Assembly (NCBI GenBank): GCA_032871835.1
Contig: CM065299.1
Span: 868,001-932,000 of the forward strand
Source of the DNA: Dipteronia dyeriana
Lineage: Eukaryota; Streptophyta; Magnoliopsida; Sapindales; Sapindaceae
Length of the DNA: 64,000 nt
Reading direction: 5' to 3'
Under the pieces are notes generated by a model. The model was not told the DNA's origin and did no database searches. It was given only the letters and a program-made list of their open reading frames with translations. Below are positions 46,201 to 57,911 of the stretch, in pieces. The translations under genes and the position numbers were made by a program. Each line of letters opens with the position of its first letter. Position 1 is the first letter of the stretch.

Positions 46201-49200
46201 TAAAAGAGAAAGCATATGATTGGTGGGCCTCATTTCAACGGAGAACTCCTGAAGGAATTACTTGGGAGGATTTTAAGAAGCAATTTAATGATCATTATTA
46301 CCCCCGTTTCTATCAAGATTTGAAAAGAGCTGAATTTTTCAAACTAGTACAGGGATCTATAACAGTAGAAGAGTATGAGAAGAAATTTACAGAACTTTCG
46401 AGGGTTGCTCCTTATGTAGTCGCTGATAAAGAAAATAAGTGTAGAAAATTCGAAGATGGACTTAGATCGGAAATTAAGACAATAGTGACTACTTCTGGAC
46501 ATGTTGAGTTTGGTAAGTTGCTTGAAGCTGCATTGAGAGTGGAGAGAGGCCTTAATGACTCTCGCAGATTTGAACATAAGCAAAAGCGCAGTAACTGGTC
46601 AGTACGAGGCTCTTATAACAAAATGCCTAAGGTAATAGGCAGTTGTTCAGGTCAGACTAGTAATTATCAACAGAGTCGTGGACCTGGTTCTAGCCAAGTC
46701 TCAGTACAACAGCCAATGGGCAGTCGGCAACCGAGTGTTAGTACGGGTAGAAGTTGGCGTCCTCTATGTTCGACTTGTGGAAAGCACTATGATGTTGAGT
46801 GTTATTTGAGGAGATCAGGTTGTTATCAATGTGGGCAACCTGGACATTTAAAAAGAAATTGCCCCGAGTTAGTCCAGATAGGCAATGAAGAGAGGAAAAT
46901 AGGTTTTCAACCAATGCAAAGTGGTGCTAGTCAGATGCAAGGACAAAGAGGATCTCGAGTAGGAGGATCTACAACTACAGGGAAAACCCAAGCTATCGCA
47001 GCAGGGGTTGAAGTCAACCAATAGAGAGGTCAGTCGGGTAGACCTCGTACTCAGGCAAGGGTTTTTGCTATGACTCAGCAAGATGCCGAGACCACTCCAG
47101 ATGTCATTACAGGTATGTTAACAATTTTTGGCCACGATGCTCATGTTCTCATTGATCCTAGATCTACTCATTCATTTGTATCTCGATCTTTTATGGTGTA
47201 TGCGGATGTAGAATTAAGACCATTAGATTCGAGTATGGTAGTGGCTACGCTTACTGATGAATCTTTATTGGCTGAGAATATATATAGAAACAGTAAGGTC
47301 ATAGTCGGTAAGCATGAGCTACATATTTATTTAATTCCGCTTGATATACATGATTTTGATGTTATCTTGGGAATGGATTGGCTGGCTATACATCATGCTA
47401 CTGTAGATTGTTTTCGAAAATAGGTAAAATTTACACTTCAAGGAGAATCGGATGTTATTTTCTGTGGTGAACGTCGGATTCTTCTTTCTTGTGTTATATC
47501 TGCTATTACTGTCAGACGGTTGCTCAGGAAACAATGTTCAGCTTATCTGGCTTATGTAATTGATACTCGGGATATTGAGGTAAAACTAGAAGATATATCG
47601 GTGGTAAGGAAATTTCCAGATGTATTTCCTGAAGATCTTCATGGATTACCACCAGATAGAGATATTGAGTTTGTGATAGATTTGGTCACAGGCACAACTC
47701 CGATTTCTATTCCACCTTATAGAATGGCTCCAACCGAATTGAAAGAGTTGAAGATTCAATTAGAAGAATTGGTGAACAAGAATTTTATTAAACCTAGTGT
47801 GTCACCATGGGGAGCGCCAGTTCTGTTTGTTAAGAAGAAAGATGGAACATTTCGTTTATGCATTGATTACCGACAATTGAATAAAGCAACGGTGCGTAAT
47901 AGATACCCCATTCCACGTATTGATGACTTATTCGATCAACTTCAGGGAGCAAAGGTATTCTCTAAAATAGATTTGCAAACAGGTTATCACCAATTGAGGA
48001 TTAGAAACTGTGATATACCAAAGACCGCTTTCAGAACTCGTTATGGGCATTATGAGTTTCTAGTTATGCCTTTTGGATTAACAAATGCTCCAGCAGTTTT
48101 TATGGATTTGATGAATAGGGTATTTCATCCTTATCTAGACAAATTTGTTATCGTGTTCATTGATGACATTTTGATCTATTCTAAGGATGATGTGGAGCAT
48201 ACAGAGCATTTAGAGATTATTCTACAAGCCTTGAGAGAGAATCAACTTTATGCCAAATTTAGCAAGTGTCAATTCTGGCTCGATAGAGTTACATTTTTGG
48301 GTCATGTGATTTCTGGTAATGGTATTTATGTTGATCCTCAAAAAGTTGAAGCTATAGTGAATTGGGAACGACCAGTTAGTGTGACTGAAATTAGAAGTTT
48401 CTTGGGTTTAGCAAGTTACTATCGAAGATTTGTAGAGGAAATTTCTAAAATAGCTTCACCATTAACAAGATTAACTCAGAAGGATGTACAGTTTGAGTGG
48501 TCAGAAGCTTATGAAAAGAGTTTTCAAGAACTCAAGGAGAGATTGACTTCTGCTCTAATAATTGCTCTTCCAACCGGAAGTGATGGATTTATGGTTTACA
48601 GTGATGCATCTAAACATGGTTTGGGTTGCGTTTTGATGCAACATGTGAAAGTGATAGTTTATACATCAAGACAATTAAAGAAGCATGAACAAAATTACCC
48701 AACCCATGATCTAGAACTTGCTGCAGTGGTGTTTGCATTAAAAATTTGGAGGCATTACTTATATGGGGTCACTTGTCAGATTTATACAGATCATAAAAGC
48801 TTGCAGTATCTTTTCACTCATAAGGAACTAAATTTGAGACAAAGAAGATGGATTAAGTTGATTAAAGATTATGACTGTACGATTGAATATCATCCTGGTA
48901 AGGCAAATGTGGTGGCAGATGCACTCAGTAGAAAGTCTTCAAGTTCTATGGCTCATTTGAGGATGAATTGGAAGGTAAATCATCTTCAGTTTCCATTATT
49001 AGCTGAATTAAGAATGTTGAGAGTTAAGCTACAAGCACGAGATTGTGGAGCATTACTGGCTACCTTTCAGATTAGACCTATTTTGATTGATCGTATACGG
49101 GAATTGCAAACTCAAGACTCTTATTTAGTTAAGTTGAAGGAAGAAGTACAGAAAAGCTTACGAGTTGATTTTATAGTGAGAAGTGATGGTACATTAGTTC

Positions 49201-52200
49201 TAGGTAACAGACTGTGTGTGCCAAACATTAAGGAAATCAAGAATGAAATTTTAGAGGAAGCTCACTCTTCAGCTTATGCAATGCATCCAGGAAGTACTAA
49301 GTTGTATCGTACTTTAAAAGAGCATTACTGGTGGCAAGGTATGAAAAGAGAGATAGCAGAATTCGTCTCTAAATATTTGATTTGTCAGCAAGTCAAGGCA
49401 GAACATCAGAAACCAGCAGGACTATCACAACCACTTCCTATTCCCGAATGGAAATGGGAACATGTTACCATGGATTTTGTGGTAGGACTCCCTCGTAGTC
49501 AAAGTGGTCACGACAGTATATGGGTGATCGTTGACCGACTTACAAAGTCTGCACACTTTCTGCCAATCGGTATTACTTACTCTCTTAACAGATTAGCCAA
49601 AATTTATGTAAATAAAATAGTTCGTCTTCATGGCGCACCAGTATCCATAGTGTCAGATAGAGATCCTCGGTTTACATCTAGATTTTGGCTTAGTCTACGA
49701 GAAGCTTTGGGAACTAGATTTCATTTTAGTACCGCTTTTCATCCGCAAACTGATGGTCAATCGGAACGTACTATTCAGACATTAGAGGATATGCTTCGGG
49801 CTTGTGTAATGGATTTCAAAGGTAGTTGGGATGTACATATACCTTTGATAGAATTTGCCTACAATAATAGTTATCAAGCTAGCATCGAAATGGCACCTTA
49901 TGAAGCTCTGTATGGGAGAAAATGCAGAACACCGGTGTGTTGGGATGAAGTAGGCGAGAGAAAGTTGTTCGGTCCAGAACTTGTTCAAGTCACAACAGAA
50001 AAGAACAAAATAATCAGAGATAGACTAAAGGTTGTTCAAGATAGACAGAAAAGCTATACAGATAAACGGAGAAGGGAACTTGAATTTAAAGTAGGTGACT
50101 ATGTATTCCTACGAATTTCGTCTTGGAAAGGTATACTTCGATTTGGAAGACGTGGTAAGTTAAGTCCACGATACATTGGTCCGTATGAGATCATTGCCCG
50201 AGTAGGAGTAGTGGCATACCGTTTAGCATTGCCTTCAGAACTTTCAAGAATTCATATTGTATTTCATGTTTCTATGCTTCGAAAATATATAGTCGACCCT
50301 ACGCATGTTTTAACCAAGCAACCAGTGAAGCTAAGAGAATATTTAACTTATGAAAAGGAACCTATTGAGATTCTAGATAGAAGGGAACAAGTATTACGTA
50401 CAAAGGTCATTCCTCTTATAAAAGTGTTATGGAGAAATCATGCAGTGGAAGAGGCGACTTGGGAACATAAAGATCAGATGCAGACTCAGTATCCCCATCT
50501 GTTTCGGCTAAGTAAGTAAATTTCGAGGACGAAATTTTTATATGGAGGAGTGAATTGTAACACCCAGTTTTTCAGGCCCAATTTGAAAAAAAAAATGGGA
50601 TAAGCGTGAAGCAGAAAAGGCATCAGGTGAGTAAGTCAAGTGAACTGCATGGCTGACAGACAGCTGTGAGCTTGCTTAATTAGCTCACAACTTCAGCTGT
50701 GTCCTTCCATGAGTATATATATGAGGATAAATGTTGTGAGAGCTAGAAAGCAGTAGAATCAAACGGAAGAAAGGAAAGAGAAGAAAAGAGAAAAGTCAGT
50801 GAAGCTCTCGTAATTTCAGATTTCAGTTGATTCTTCTTTGATATCCAGTTTCTAATTGGATCTTGTGATTGATAGGGAAAGAAGACGAAGGGAACCTAGC
50901 ATACTCAGTCTAAGATAAGCTTGACGTCTAAGTTGTGAATGAATTAAGTTTCAGTTTTGTTTTTAACTCAAGTTTACAGTTTTATGCTTTAATTGCTGCA
51001 AATCATTTTAAGGTTTTTATTGCTTTTTATGATTGATGGTGAGTGTACAGAGAACCAAAAATATATATTTATGCTTATATTAGCATTTAGAAACAGTATA
51101 TTATTTTTATGAATTATCAAGAAGAGATTATGATTTCCATAAAAGCACCATGTACCCTTCCCCAGTTATGATTATGGTTGGCTTTTGGGGCCGTTCTACA
51201 CATGTGTATGTCATGAGTCGCTCTGCATGTGCATGACCAGAGAAAGAGTAATAGAGTCGCTCTGCACTTGTATGACCAGAGAGTCGCTCTGCCCGAGCAT
51301 GACCAGAGAAAGAGTAATTGAGTCGCTCTGTTCAGGTATGACCAGAAGTTATTCATGATTGCGTTTGCCCAAAGTATTTCGGCTTACGTATGGAGGATAT
51401 CCCCAGTACGAATTTGGTGAAGATTAAGATTTTATAAAGTAATTATTCTTGTTCAGTAAAGAGAAGTATTCAGTTTATTCAGTTTATTCAGCACGAAAGT
51501 AGATATATTATCTTATATCATTATTACTGAATGCTTATTGTAAAGAGGTTTAGAAAAGTGTTTTTAAAAGTTTTCATTCACTCACTGGACGTTAGCGCTC
51601 ATCCTTTCACTTTTAAATATTTATCCAGGTAGTTTGTGCGGACTCAGAAGTTGTGAGGTGGGCCACTCGATGACATCATGAAGCATAAAAGTCATGCATT
51701 TTAAATTTTCATGTACATATTTAAAAATATGAGGTCGGCATGGTCGGGAGGGTAGGCATGGTCGGGATGGTAAGCATGGTCAGAATGTGGTCGGATTTCT
51801 ACTCGGTCTGTTCGGCCTACTCGGCCCACTTGACCTACTCCGCCCACATGGCCTATTCGGTCTACTCGGCCTACTCGGTTTTCTTACTCGGCCTGTTTCA
51901 TCTCCCACTCGGGATTTACTTAGTTTTTAAAGTTGTCGGTTTTTGGTCCGAACGGTCATTTTTGATAAACTTTTTGTAACGGACGAAAATATATGTAAAG
52001 AAATTATAATTATGTACATTTTGTACTCTCCAGTATTCTCCTCACATTTTATTTGATTCAAACAAGTATTTCCGAATGGAGATTTCAGCAGAAAGTCTTT
52101 TTATTATGTTAGAGAATGTAGAGCCCATATGGTTATCCTTGTACTCAAGAGAGGAGTCGGGGCAGCCCACAGGGCCTCCCTCGTACTCAAGATAGAGGAG

Positions 52201-53535
52201 TCGGGGTGGGTCTTGTCACTTGAACACAATGCATTTCATGTTAATTTAAAAAAAAAACATAAAATATTATATATACCGATCTTTATTGAAACAAAATGAG
52301 GAAAAAGTTCTCTGTAATACAGACACATGCAATTAATCTTTTCTTTGATCACGGATGTTAAATTACGAAGATCACGTATGTATTTTATAAATAAAGTCAT
52401 TATAATTACTCGCTAATTAATTAAGTTGTCGAGCACACATTGATCAATGTAAATTAATTTACCTCCTTTGAGCTCAATTCATTGGACAGATGAATTGCTT
52501 TAGATTTCAACATTTGGTGCCTTTCTCTATCTTTGGATGCCTGCAACCTCTTCTTCTCCTTCGCCATCCTAGCGGATTTCCGTTTGTCAATGATTCTGTA
52601 GCAAATTCAGTGGAGAGAATCAACATAGTTAGTAAAGGGAGATCATATATAGCATTTACAAATTAATTAGTCAAATTAAAGAGGAAAAAGGAAATTTAAT
52701 ATAGGTAATATCAACAAGAACATTTTATATAGTTTTACGATAATACAATTGATCACGTATAAACAGTATGTGTTTGCTGTACCTTTTAGCCCGTCTCGGG
52801 TTATATTTTTCCAGAAATGCAAGCTCTTCAGCAGACGTATGTTTCTTGTATACAAAAGCTGGTGGATTATCACCGCCTTCAGTAGCAGCCGTCGGCAATG
52901 CTTCCAGCAGTGTGGACATGCCCTGATCATCATCATCATCAGCAGCAGCAGCAGCAACCTGGCCTGCTGGGATTACTAGAGAGTCTTTTGGTGAAATTTT
53001 TGACATTGAATTCTTTTCTGCCAACTCGTTTACTTCGAACGAATTCAATATAGCTACGTTATTCAATTCTGAAAAGAAATTATCAGTTTGGCCTCCTATT
53101 TCAGCCCCAATTGTAGCTTCTTTGTCCATGCCTGTAGTACCTTGACCAAAACCTGAACCAGAACCATATCAAAAAACCATATTAAGATTTTTATTCCTTA
53201 CAACATTTTCATAATTTGCTATATAGATGGATAGGGTTGGTTAATTACCTGAAGTTCCTTTATCATCTAAAGGATTGGGAAAATCATTAACCTCAATGTC
53301 ATTTAAATACAATAAAACATTGTTGTCCATCACGGCTTTACTTATATCTGCAAAAAAAAAAAAAATGATAATAATAATTAAATTAAATAAACCATAGTCA
53401 GGGTTCGTTACCTGGTAAATTTCCATTAAAAATATCATCGAGTTTTATGGGGGGGTCACTATTAGCATCAAAATCATTGAAAAATGATGAGAAATCTTCT
53501 TCTTCATCGATTAATGGTTTCTTTCCCTTATCCAT
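42666..53535 (-). CDS. bZIP transcription-factor-like protein with repeat tail and giant intron
   Basis: Predicted exons: 53412-53535, 53249-53347, 52783-53152, 52463-52595, 43932-44016 and 42666-43471. All junctions are GT-AG and the phases agree, giving 538 residues. The N terminus is acidic ('[14 protein letters not shown]'). '[16 protein letters not shown]' then joins the basic region across intron 3, as in group I (VIP1-like) plant bZIPs, which have DPKRAKRILANRQSA. Here the basic region reads [16 protein letters not shown]: the invariant Asn is Lys. The zipper-like coiled coil runs through exons 4-6 ('LSNELSS', 'IKSLRSEI', '[10 protein letters not shown]'). The tail is an array of 20-residue repeats, prematurely ended by a frameshift. 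Intron 4 is 8,446 bp because of a chromovirus. Such proteins are nuclear regulators; DNA binding here is doubtful. It could be functional, neofunctionalised or in early decay. Confidence 0.75.
43315..43410 (-). repeat. Two-copy coding repeat of about 51 bp
   Basis: 'CAGTCTGCAGCCTCA' plus 'CTGCTCGTTTTCAT' occurs twice. Each copy encodes about 17 residues containing 'ENEQLRLQT', extending the coiled-coil part of the bZIP protein just before the 20-residue repeats. Confidence 0.85.
44058..44062. repeat. Target site duplication of the chromovirus, left
   Basis: CTTGA, identical to 52219-52223. Confidence 0.95.
44063..45742 (+). repeat. 5' LTR of the chromovirus
   Basis: Starts TGTAACACCCAG and ends GTCTTGTCA. 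Contains a short internal array at about 44735-44875 ('gagtcgctctg' with 'gaccagagaaagagtaat', about four copies) and a CTACTCGGCC-type array at about 45315-45395. Both arrays recur in the 3' LTR with small differences. Confidence 0.95.
45746..45757 (+). other. Primer binding site of the chromovirus
   Basis: TGGTATCAGAG, three bases after the 5' LTR, matches the usual plant PBS complementary to the 3' end of initiator methionine tRNA. Confidence 0.85.
45846..47024 (+). pseudogene. Chromovirus gag, with in-frame stops
   Basis: The ATG at 45846 opens the frame, which meets TGA at 46035-46037 and then continues to TAG at 47022-47024. The gag domain ('[19 protein letters not shown]', '[11 protein letters not shown]') spans about 46080-46450. 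A CCHC zinc knuckle (C-x2-C-x4-H-x4-C, '[14 protein letters not shown]') lies at about 46820-46862. Gag forms the capsid and binds the element's RNA. The two stops mean no full gag-pol can be made from this copy. Confidence 0.9.
47025..50519 (+). pseudogene. Chromovirus pol: protease, RT, RNase H, integrase, chromodomain-like tail
   Basis: Same frame as gag. The protease region (47070-47423) has the active-site triad altered: DPR stands where D-S/T-G is required ('[11 protein letters not shown]'). A TAG at 47421-47423 precedes the long 999-codon stretch at 47520-50519. The RT core is intact ('[13 protein letters not shown]'), and RNase H is complete to '[10 protein letters not shown]'. Integrase keeps its catalytic D, D, E blocks ('MDFVVGLP', 'IVSDRDPRF', '[18 protein letters not shown]'), but the first Cys of the HHCC zinc finger is Tyr ('KYLICQQVK'). 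The C terminus has a chromodomain-like '[15 protein letters not shown]' region with 'EEATWE', normally used for chromatin targeting. Defective copy. Confidence 0.93.
50541..50555 (+). other. Polypurine tract of the chromovirus
   Basis: TATGGAGGAGTGAAT directly precedes the 3' LTR. It is the plus-strand priming site expected at this position. Confidence 0.75.
50556..52218 (+). repeat. 3' LTR of the chromovirus
   Basis: Partner of 44063-45742, 17 bp shorter through small indels (for example near 50575-50595 and 51635). Matches nearly base for base over long stretches. Confidence 0.95.
52219..52223. repeat. Target site duplication of the chromovirus, right
   Basis: CTTGA, identical to 44058-44062. 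Confidence 0.95.
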
Positions 53536-54890
53536 ATCTGAAAAGAAAATAAAAAACCTTAGATCATAACAACTAGTTAGGTCAAAGAAATGAAAACCCC
53601 ATATCCAATTACATTTAGATCAAAAGACAAAATAAAAATAATTCTCATACAATATATAGTTTTAAATCCAATATCTAAGAACAAGTCAGTTTAACAAAAT
53701 CAGATATATCACATTACCAACAAAAACACCTCCGAAAATGAAGGATATTATAAACCCTAGATTCACAGTCAATGTTTTCTTAGCTTGTACATGAGAGATT
53801 TGCAACTTACGGTTTGACTTGGATTTTTTATTACAGAGACACAGAGAGTGAGAGATTTCAGAGACTGAAAACAGCTGAGAGTGGGATTTTAAGACAAGAA
53901 AGAATCCCTGGCTGTTCATAAAATTATTCTTGAAAAAGTTTTGACAACGAAGAGACTTGGTGGATAGATTCAAGATTTTGGACAAAACTGAAATGTGACT
54001 ACTGAGACGAGGATGACATCTTTATGCTGAAATGTTTGCTGATGTCATGTTGGTTTAGTACTGGGACTGGGACCCATACGGTGGGGTTGATGGGAGCTAG
54101 GGTTTTGTTTTGCTACGATTGTACTACAGTCAAAACAGCTGACTTTGATTTGATTTGACAAATTATTTGATTTTTTCTAATGACGTGTTGAATATAATAA
54201 ATTAATGGTCTATATTACCTCTATTAAATTTTTTATCTTTACTTTATTAAAAAATAAAATTAATTAAGATCATTCATTTAGTAAATGATAAATTGAGAAA
54301 AAAATGAAGTGAATATAGGATCTAAATCTATATATATATAACATCCAGCCTGGACCATGGTCTGCTACTCGGCTCTAAATACTATCCCAAAAGTAGAACT
54401 AATCATTTTTTTATAAAAATTAAAATTAATCATTGATTAAAAGTGTAATTAAAATTTAATTTTATCACTCCGTTCAACATTTTCTTTAGGGTTTTTTTTT
54501 TATATCATAAATATATCATACCCATAAGAAAATTATAGACGGGGCATACGCGGTATATAGATGGACATATGATTGTGTTTATCCAATCACATATATATTG
54601 CGACTATTTCATATAAAATATTACAGTATAAATGAACAGGTATTTAGAAATATATCTTTTAAAAATAATAAACGAATAAGTTAGGAACATTGGGGGATTA
54701 TATATCCATCAATAAATTAAATACTAAAATCTTTATATATATACTTTAATTACATACTCCAAAGAGAGTGAGAGTATAAATACAAAATAAATTAATCATG
54801 AACTAGCAAAAGTAATCTTTAATATATAAAGAACACAAAAAATATAATTAAAAAGAAAAAGTACACAAACTAGATCATAAAAATGTGATA
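53536..54890. other. Intergenic: bZIP 5' leader/promoter side and 3' flank of the b561 gene
   Basis: Between two minus-strand genes. 53540-54000 probably contains bZIP leader sequence; a 99-codon open stretch there (53686-53985, minus) has no domain. The remainder is AT-rich with no supported feature. Confidence 0.5.
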
Positions 54891-54896
54891 CAAATT

Positions 54897-57806
54897 CTAT
54901 TTTCTCATCCGCATCCTTATCTCTAAAATAATAGCAATCAAAAACAAGAAAGAAATGACAACTGCATAACCAGCTCTCCATCCAGTTCCTTTTTCACCCA
55001 AATGAATTCCGTAGAAAACATTTGATATTGCAAATATGATCAAAATCCTCCCCACAGTGTAATGGTACCAGTTCCAGTATATTCTCACTTTCGATTCCTT
55101 GTTTGGTCGAGCCAAAAATGCCATTACCTGTAAACATATGTATATCAAACGATTAATGTTTGTATTTAACAGTATTAGACACTACTAGCACGATTTTGCA
55201 AAACCGTTAATCTTGGATTATGAACTGAGGTGTGATAAAAGGAATAGTAAATGAATATATAGTCGTGCATAATTACGTAGGATGAAGATTATGAAATGTC
55301 TCAATTTTTAATAATGGGAGATTCTTCCATGTGTCGGACGCATTATCAAGCATATGACGGGAGTGATCCCTATTATGTAAAACATTACATTGTATACATG
55401 ACACTATTGATTCAAATGTAAATACGTAACAAAGCTTTAATCCTATTTAATTAATAGATGTATGCCACAACAATTTAACGAGAGATTCTTTCATGTATCG
55501 GACACAATATCATTCATATAACGTGAGTGGCCAATTACATAAAACACTCACATTGTATGGTATGATAGTATGACACTATTGATTCGGATGTAAATGTTTG
55601 GAGATAACAAAGCTTTAACCCTATTTAATTAATAGATGTACCACAACATTTAATAAGCTTTAACCCTATTTAATAGAAGACTTTGACAATTAATTAACGA
55701 GAGATTCTTCAATGTATATCATGCCTTGTCTACTAATATCATATATGGTATGTGATATGAGTGACAATTCATATTATATGGACATGATACTACTGATTCA
55801 AATGTAAATGTCCGACTTAATTATAAAGCTTTAACTCTATTAAAGTAGATGTACAACGACAACTAATTAATACGAGATTCTTCCATGTATCAAACATATC
55901 ACTTCTAGTTTACTAATATCATATTATGTGATGTGAGTGACAATTCACATAAAATATTCACACTTTATGTGCATGATACTATTGATTGGAACATAAACTA
56001 TCCCAACGTAACAAATTAAGTTTTAACCCTATTTTGTAGATGTAAGTAAATTAACAAAGAATGTAGTAAAGTACCTGAAGGCAGCCAAGCACAAGTATGA
56101 GGATCCCAAGAGATTTGTGAGTAGAGACATCATTATCGAGTTTATTATTCAAGACAAGTCCAGTGATTACGCCTGATAATCCGAGCAAAAATCCGAGTGA
56201 CTGAATCGAAATGTGACAATAGAACCAAAGTGGATCCATATGCTTCAAGTGTCGAGCAACTATGGCTCCAATTATCATCAAAATCCCCCAACCAAGCATG
56301 TTCAACAATCCATGGCTCTTCCTTAGTCTTGTATATGGAGTACCTTGTGTTCGAGTTTGACCTGGTAATTCATTTACACAAATAAATTATTATTCCTTTG
56401 AATTTATCGGTTGAACAAGAGAGAAACTTTATTTATTTATCTTGACTATAAATGAACTGTGAATATTTAATACATTTAACTAAATTGATGTTTTGAAGCT
56501 TTCAAAAGAAATAAATAATTGATAAACTGAAAGAATATTTTAAAATTAATTAGAAGATTATATAGTAATCTACTAATCTTTAAGAAAATAAATAAAACCA
56601 AACGAGATAAGGAAAATTAGATAAATTTGGAGCCAAATAATAAACCTCCTTAGAGAAATTAATAACATCTTAAATTGGGTTTCTTTATTTCTATATATCT
56701 CTTTTTATATATTGATCCAAAATCAGTTTATTATAATATTTTTCTGTCCCACCAAAAAGTTATAAATTTGTATAAACTAATTAAATAAATATTAAAACCA
56801 CACCCCACCTATACCCCACCATTTTATTTTTTTGAAATTTACCTACACCCCAGTCCCCATCATTACCAACAAACAAGTAAAAAATATGGTCAAAAGATTA
56901 TAATAACTAAAATCCACTAATTTAAATTAAATTAAATTAAATTAATCTTCTTTGATATGTTCTTTCACAGTGGTCGGTACAATAAAAATCCTCGTTATCA
57001 TCATCACATGAAGTCATTAACAAACAACTTGCACTCTTTAATTAAATAAATAAATAAAACTTTATATTATATAAATATATGACTGACCTGTAACATAATT
57101 CAAGGTGGTGGTGGCCTTGTCAAGGTGCTCGGTCAACGTGGAGGTGGTCGCCGACGGTATGAAGCCGTCGGGACCGACCGCGTAAATCAACCGTGATGTT
57201 GGCTGAGCAGCCGTGTTGAGCTGGAAGATCAAGTAGATACGTGAAGATTGAGAGATCACCATAGAAGAGCTGATGTTCAAATTTCCCCGGTCAGGCAACA
57301 CTTGATTTGGTGTCCGTCCGCTGAGCAAATACTGCTTGATGGTCCCCGTTTGGCCGGACGATATCCACCCTACGATCGCGCTAGACCCAACCATCTCGCC
57401 GTTGGATGAAAACCCCATCGCCACGTATGAATTCACCGCCGGCGTTGATAGAACGAAGCTCCATAGGTTTGATGAGGTCTGTGAGTACTGTAAATCAAAC
57501 AATAAAATTATGATAATTAAGTCTTCAGACATAAACACATAACAAATTCAGATAACCCGAGTTTCCAGTTCTGGAACTCGAAAACCCGAAAAAGAAAAAA
57601 AGACGATGAGGCTTAATTACTCTGAGGATGAAATTGTTAGGAGCCCAAACGGGGGCGCAACTGAGAGAGGTTGAATCAAAGGGGAGGCCAGCGATGTTGA
57701 GATTGGAGCTGCATGAATCTGTCTGTGAATTCACAAGTCTGAAAAATATTGTTGTGATGAAGAAAACAATTGAAACAGGAGATGCCTTGTTCTTCATCAT
57801 CGTCAT
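54897..57806 (-). CDS. Cytochrome b561 and DOMON domain-containing protein
   Basis: Exons 57621-57806, 57088-57487, 56075-56361 and 54897-55127 join with GT-AG introns and consistent phases to 367 residues. A signal peptide occupies about 1-27 (hydrophobic 'VSIVFFITTIFFRL', then VNSQ). The extracellular DOMON domain covers about 45-175 ('WSFVLSTPAVNSYVAMGFSS'). The cytochrome b561 core has five to six membrane helices and four His ligand candidates at residues 212, 245, 277 and 313 (SHGLLNMLGWG, YCHISIQ, STHKSLG, WYHYTVGR). The family carries electrons across the plasma membrane, probably from ascorbate, with haem in the DOMON domain facing the wall. The start at 57806 (MTMMK) was chosen because it gives a clean signal peptide. 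No lesions are seen. Repeats lie in intron 3 and upstream. Confidence 0.93.
55300..56045. repeat. Intronic tandem repeat, about four units of 165-210 bp
   Basis: Units begin near 55316, 55482, 55692 and 55867. Each opens 'GAGATTCTTCCATGTATC', then 'GTGAGTG', then 'ACACTATTGATTC' plus 'AATGTAAATG', then 'AACAAAGCTTTAACCCTATT'. They lie within intron 3 of the b561 gene and diverge by substitutions and indels. No coding. Confidence 0.85.
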
Positions 57807-57889
57807 CTCTCTCCCTCTCTTCGTGTGTATAGTCAAATGATGATTTGGTGTTGAATAGCTAGCTCTAATAGGCAAGGAAGTGGTTGGTG

Positions 57890-57900
57890 ATGTATTTTTA
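57890..57900 (-). promoter_or_regulatory. Possible TATA element of the b561 gene
   Basis: The minus strand reads CCCTTTAAAAATACAT about 85-95 bases upstream of the ATG. It is the only TATA-like element close to the start. Weak evidence. Confidence 0.35.
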
Positions 57901-57911
57901 AAGGGAGCAGT

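Larger units (their letters stand above)
44063..52218 (+). mobile_element. Ty3/gypsy chromovirus, Tekay/Del-like, full-length, defective
   Basis: 8,156 bp with TG...CA ends. LTRs are at 44063-45742 and 50556-52218, and the perfect 5-bp target duplication CTTGA at 44058-44062 and 52219-52223. Internal order: PBS, gag, protease, RT, RNase H, integrase, C-terminal chromodomain-like region, PPT. The TGTAACACCC start, the Met-tRNA PBS, the conserved TTTCGAGGACGAAATTT block after pol and the chromodomain-type tail indicate the Tekay (Del) lineage. The gag-pol frame is single but has three in-frame stops. It lies in an intron of the minus-strand bZIP gene, in antisense orientation. LTRs look very similar, so insertion was fairly recent. 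Confidence 0.95.

Noticed and set aside
53686..53985. 99-codon minus-strand ORF with a C-terminal hydrophobic segment
   Set aside because: No domain. It lies immediately upstream of the bZIP start and is likely leader sequence.
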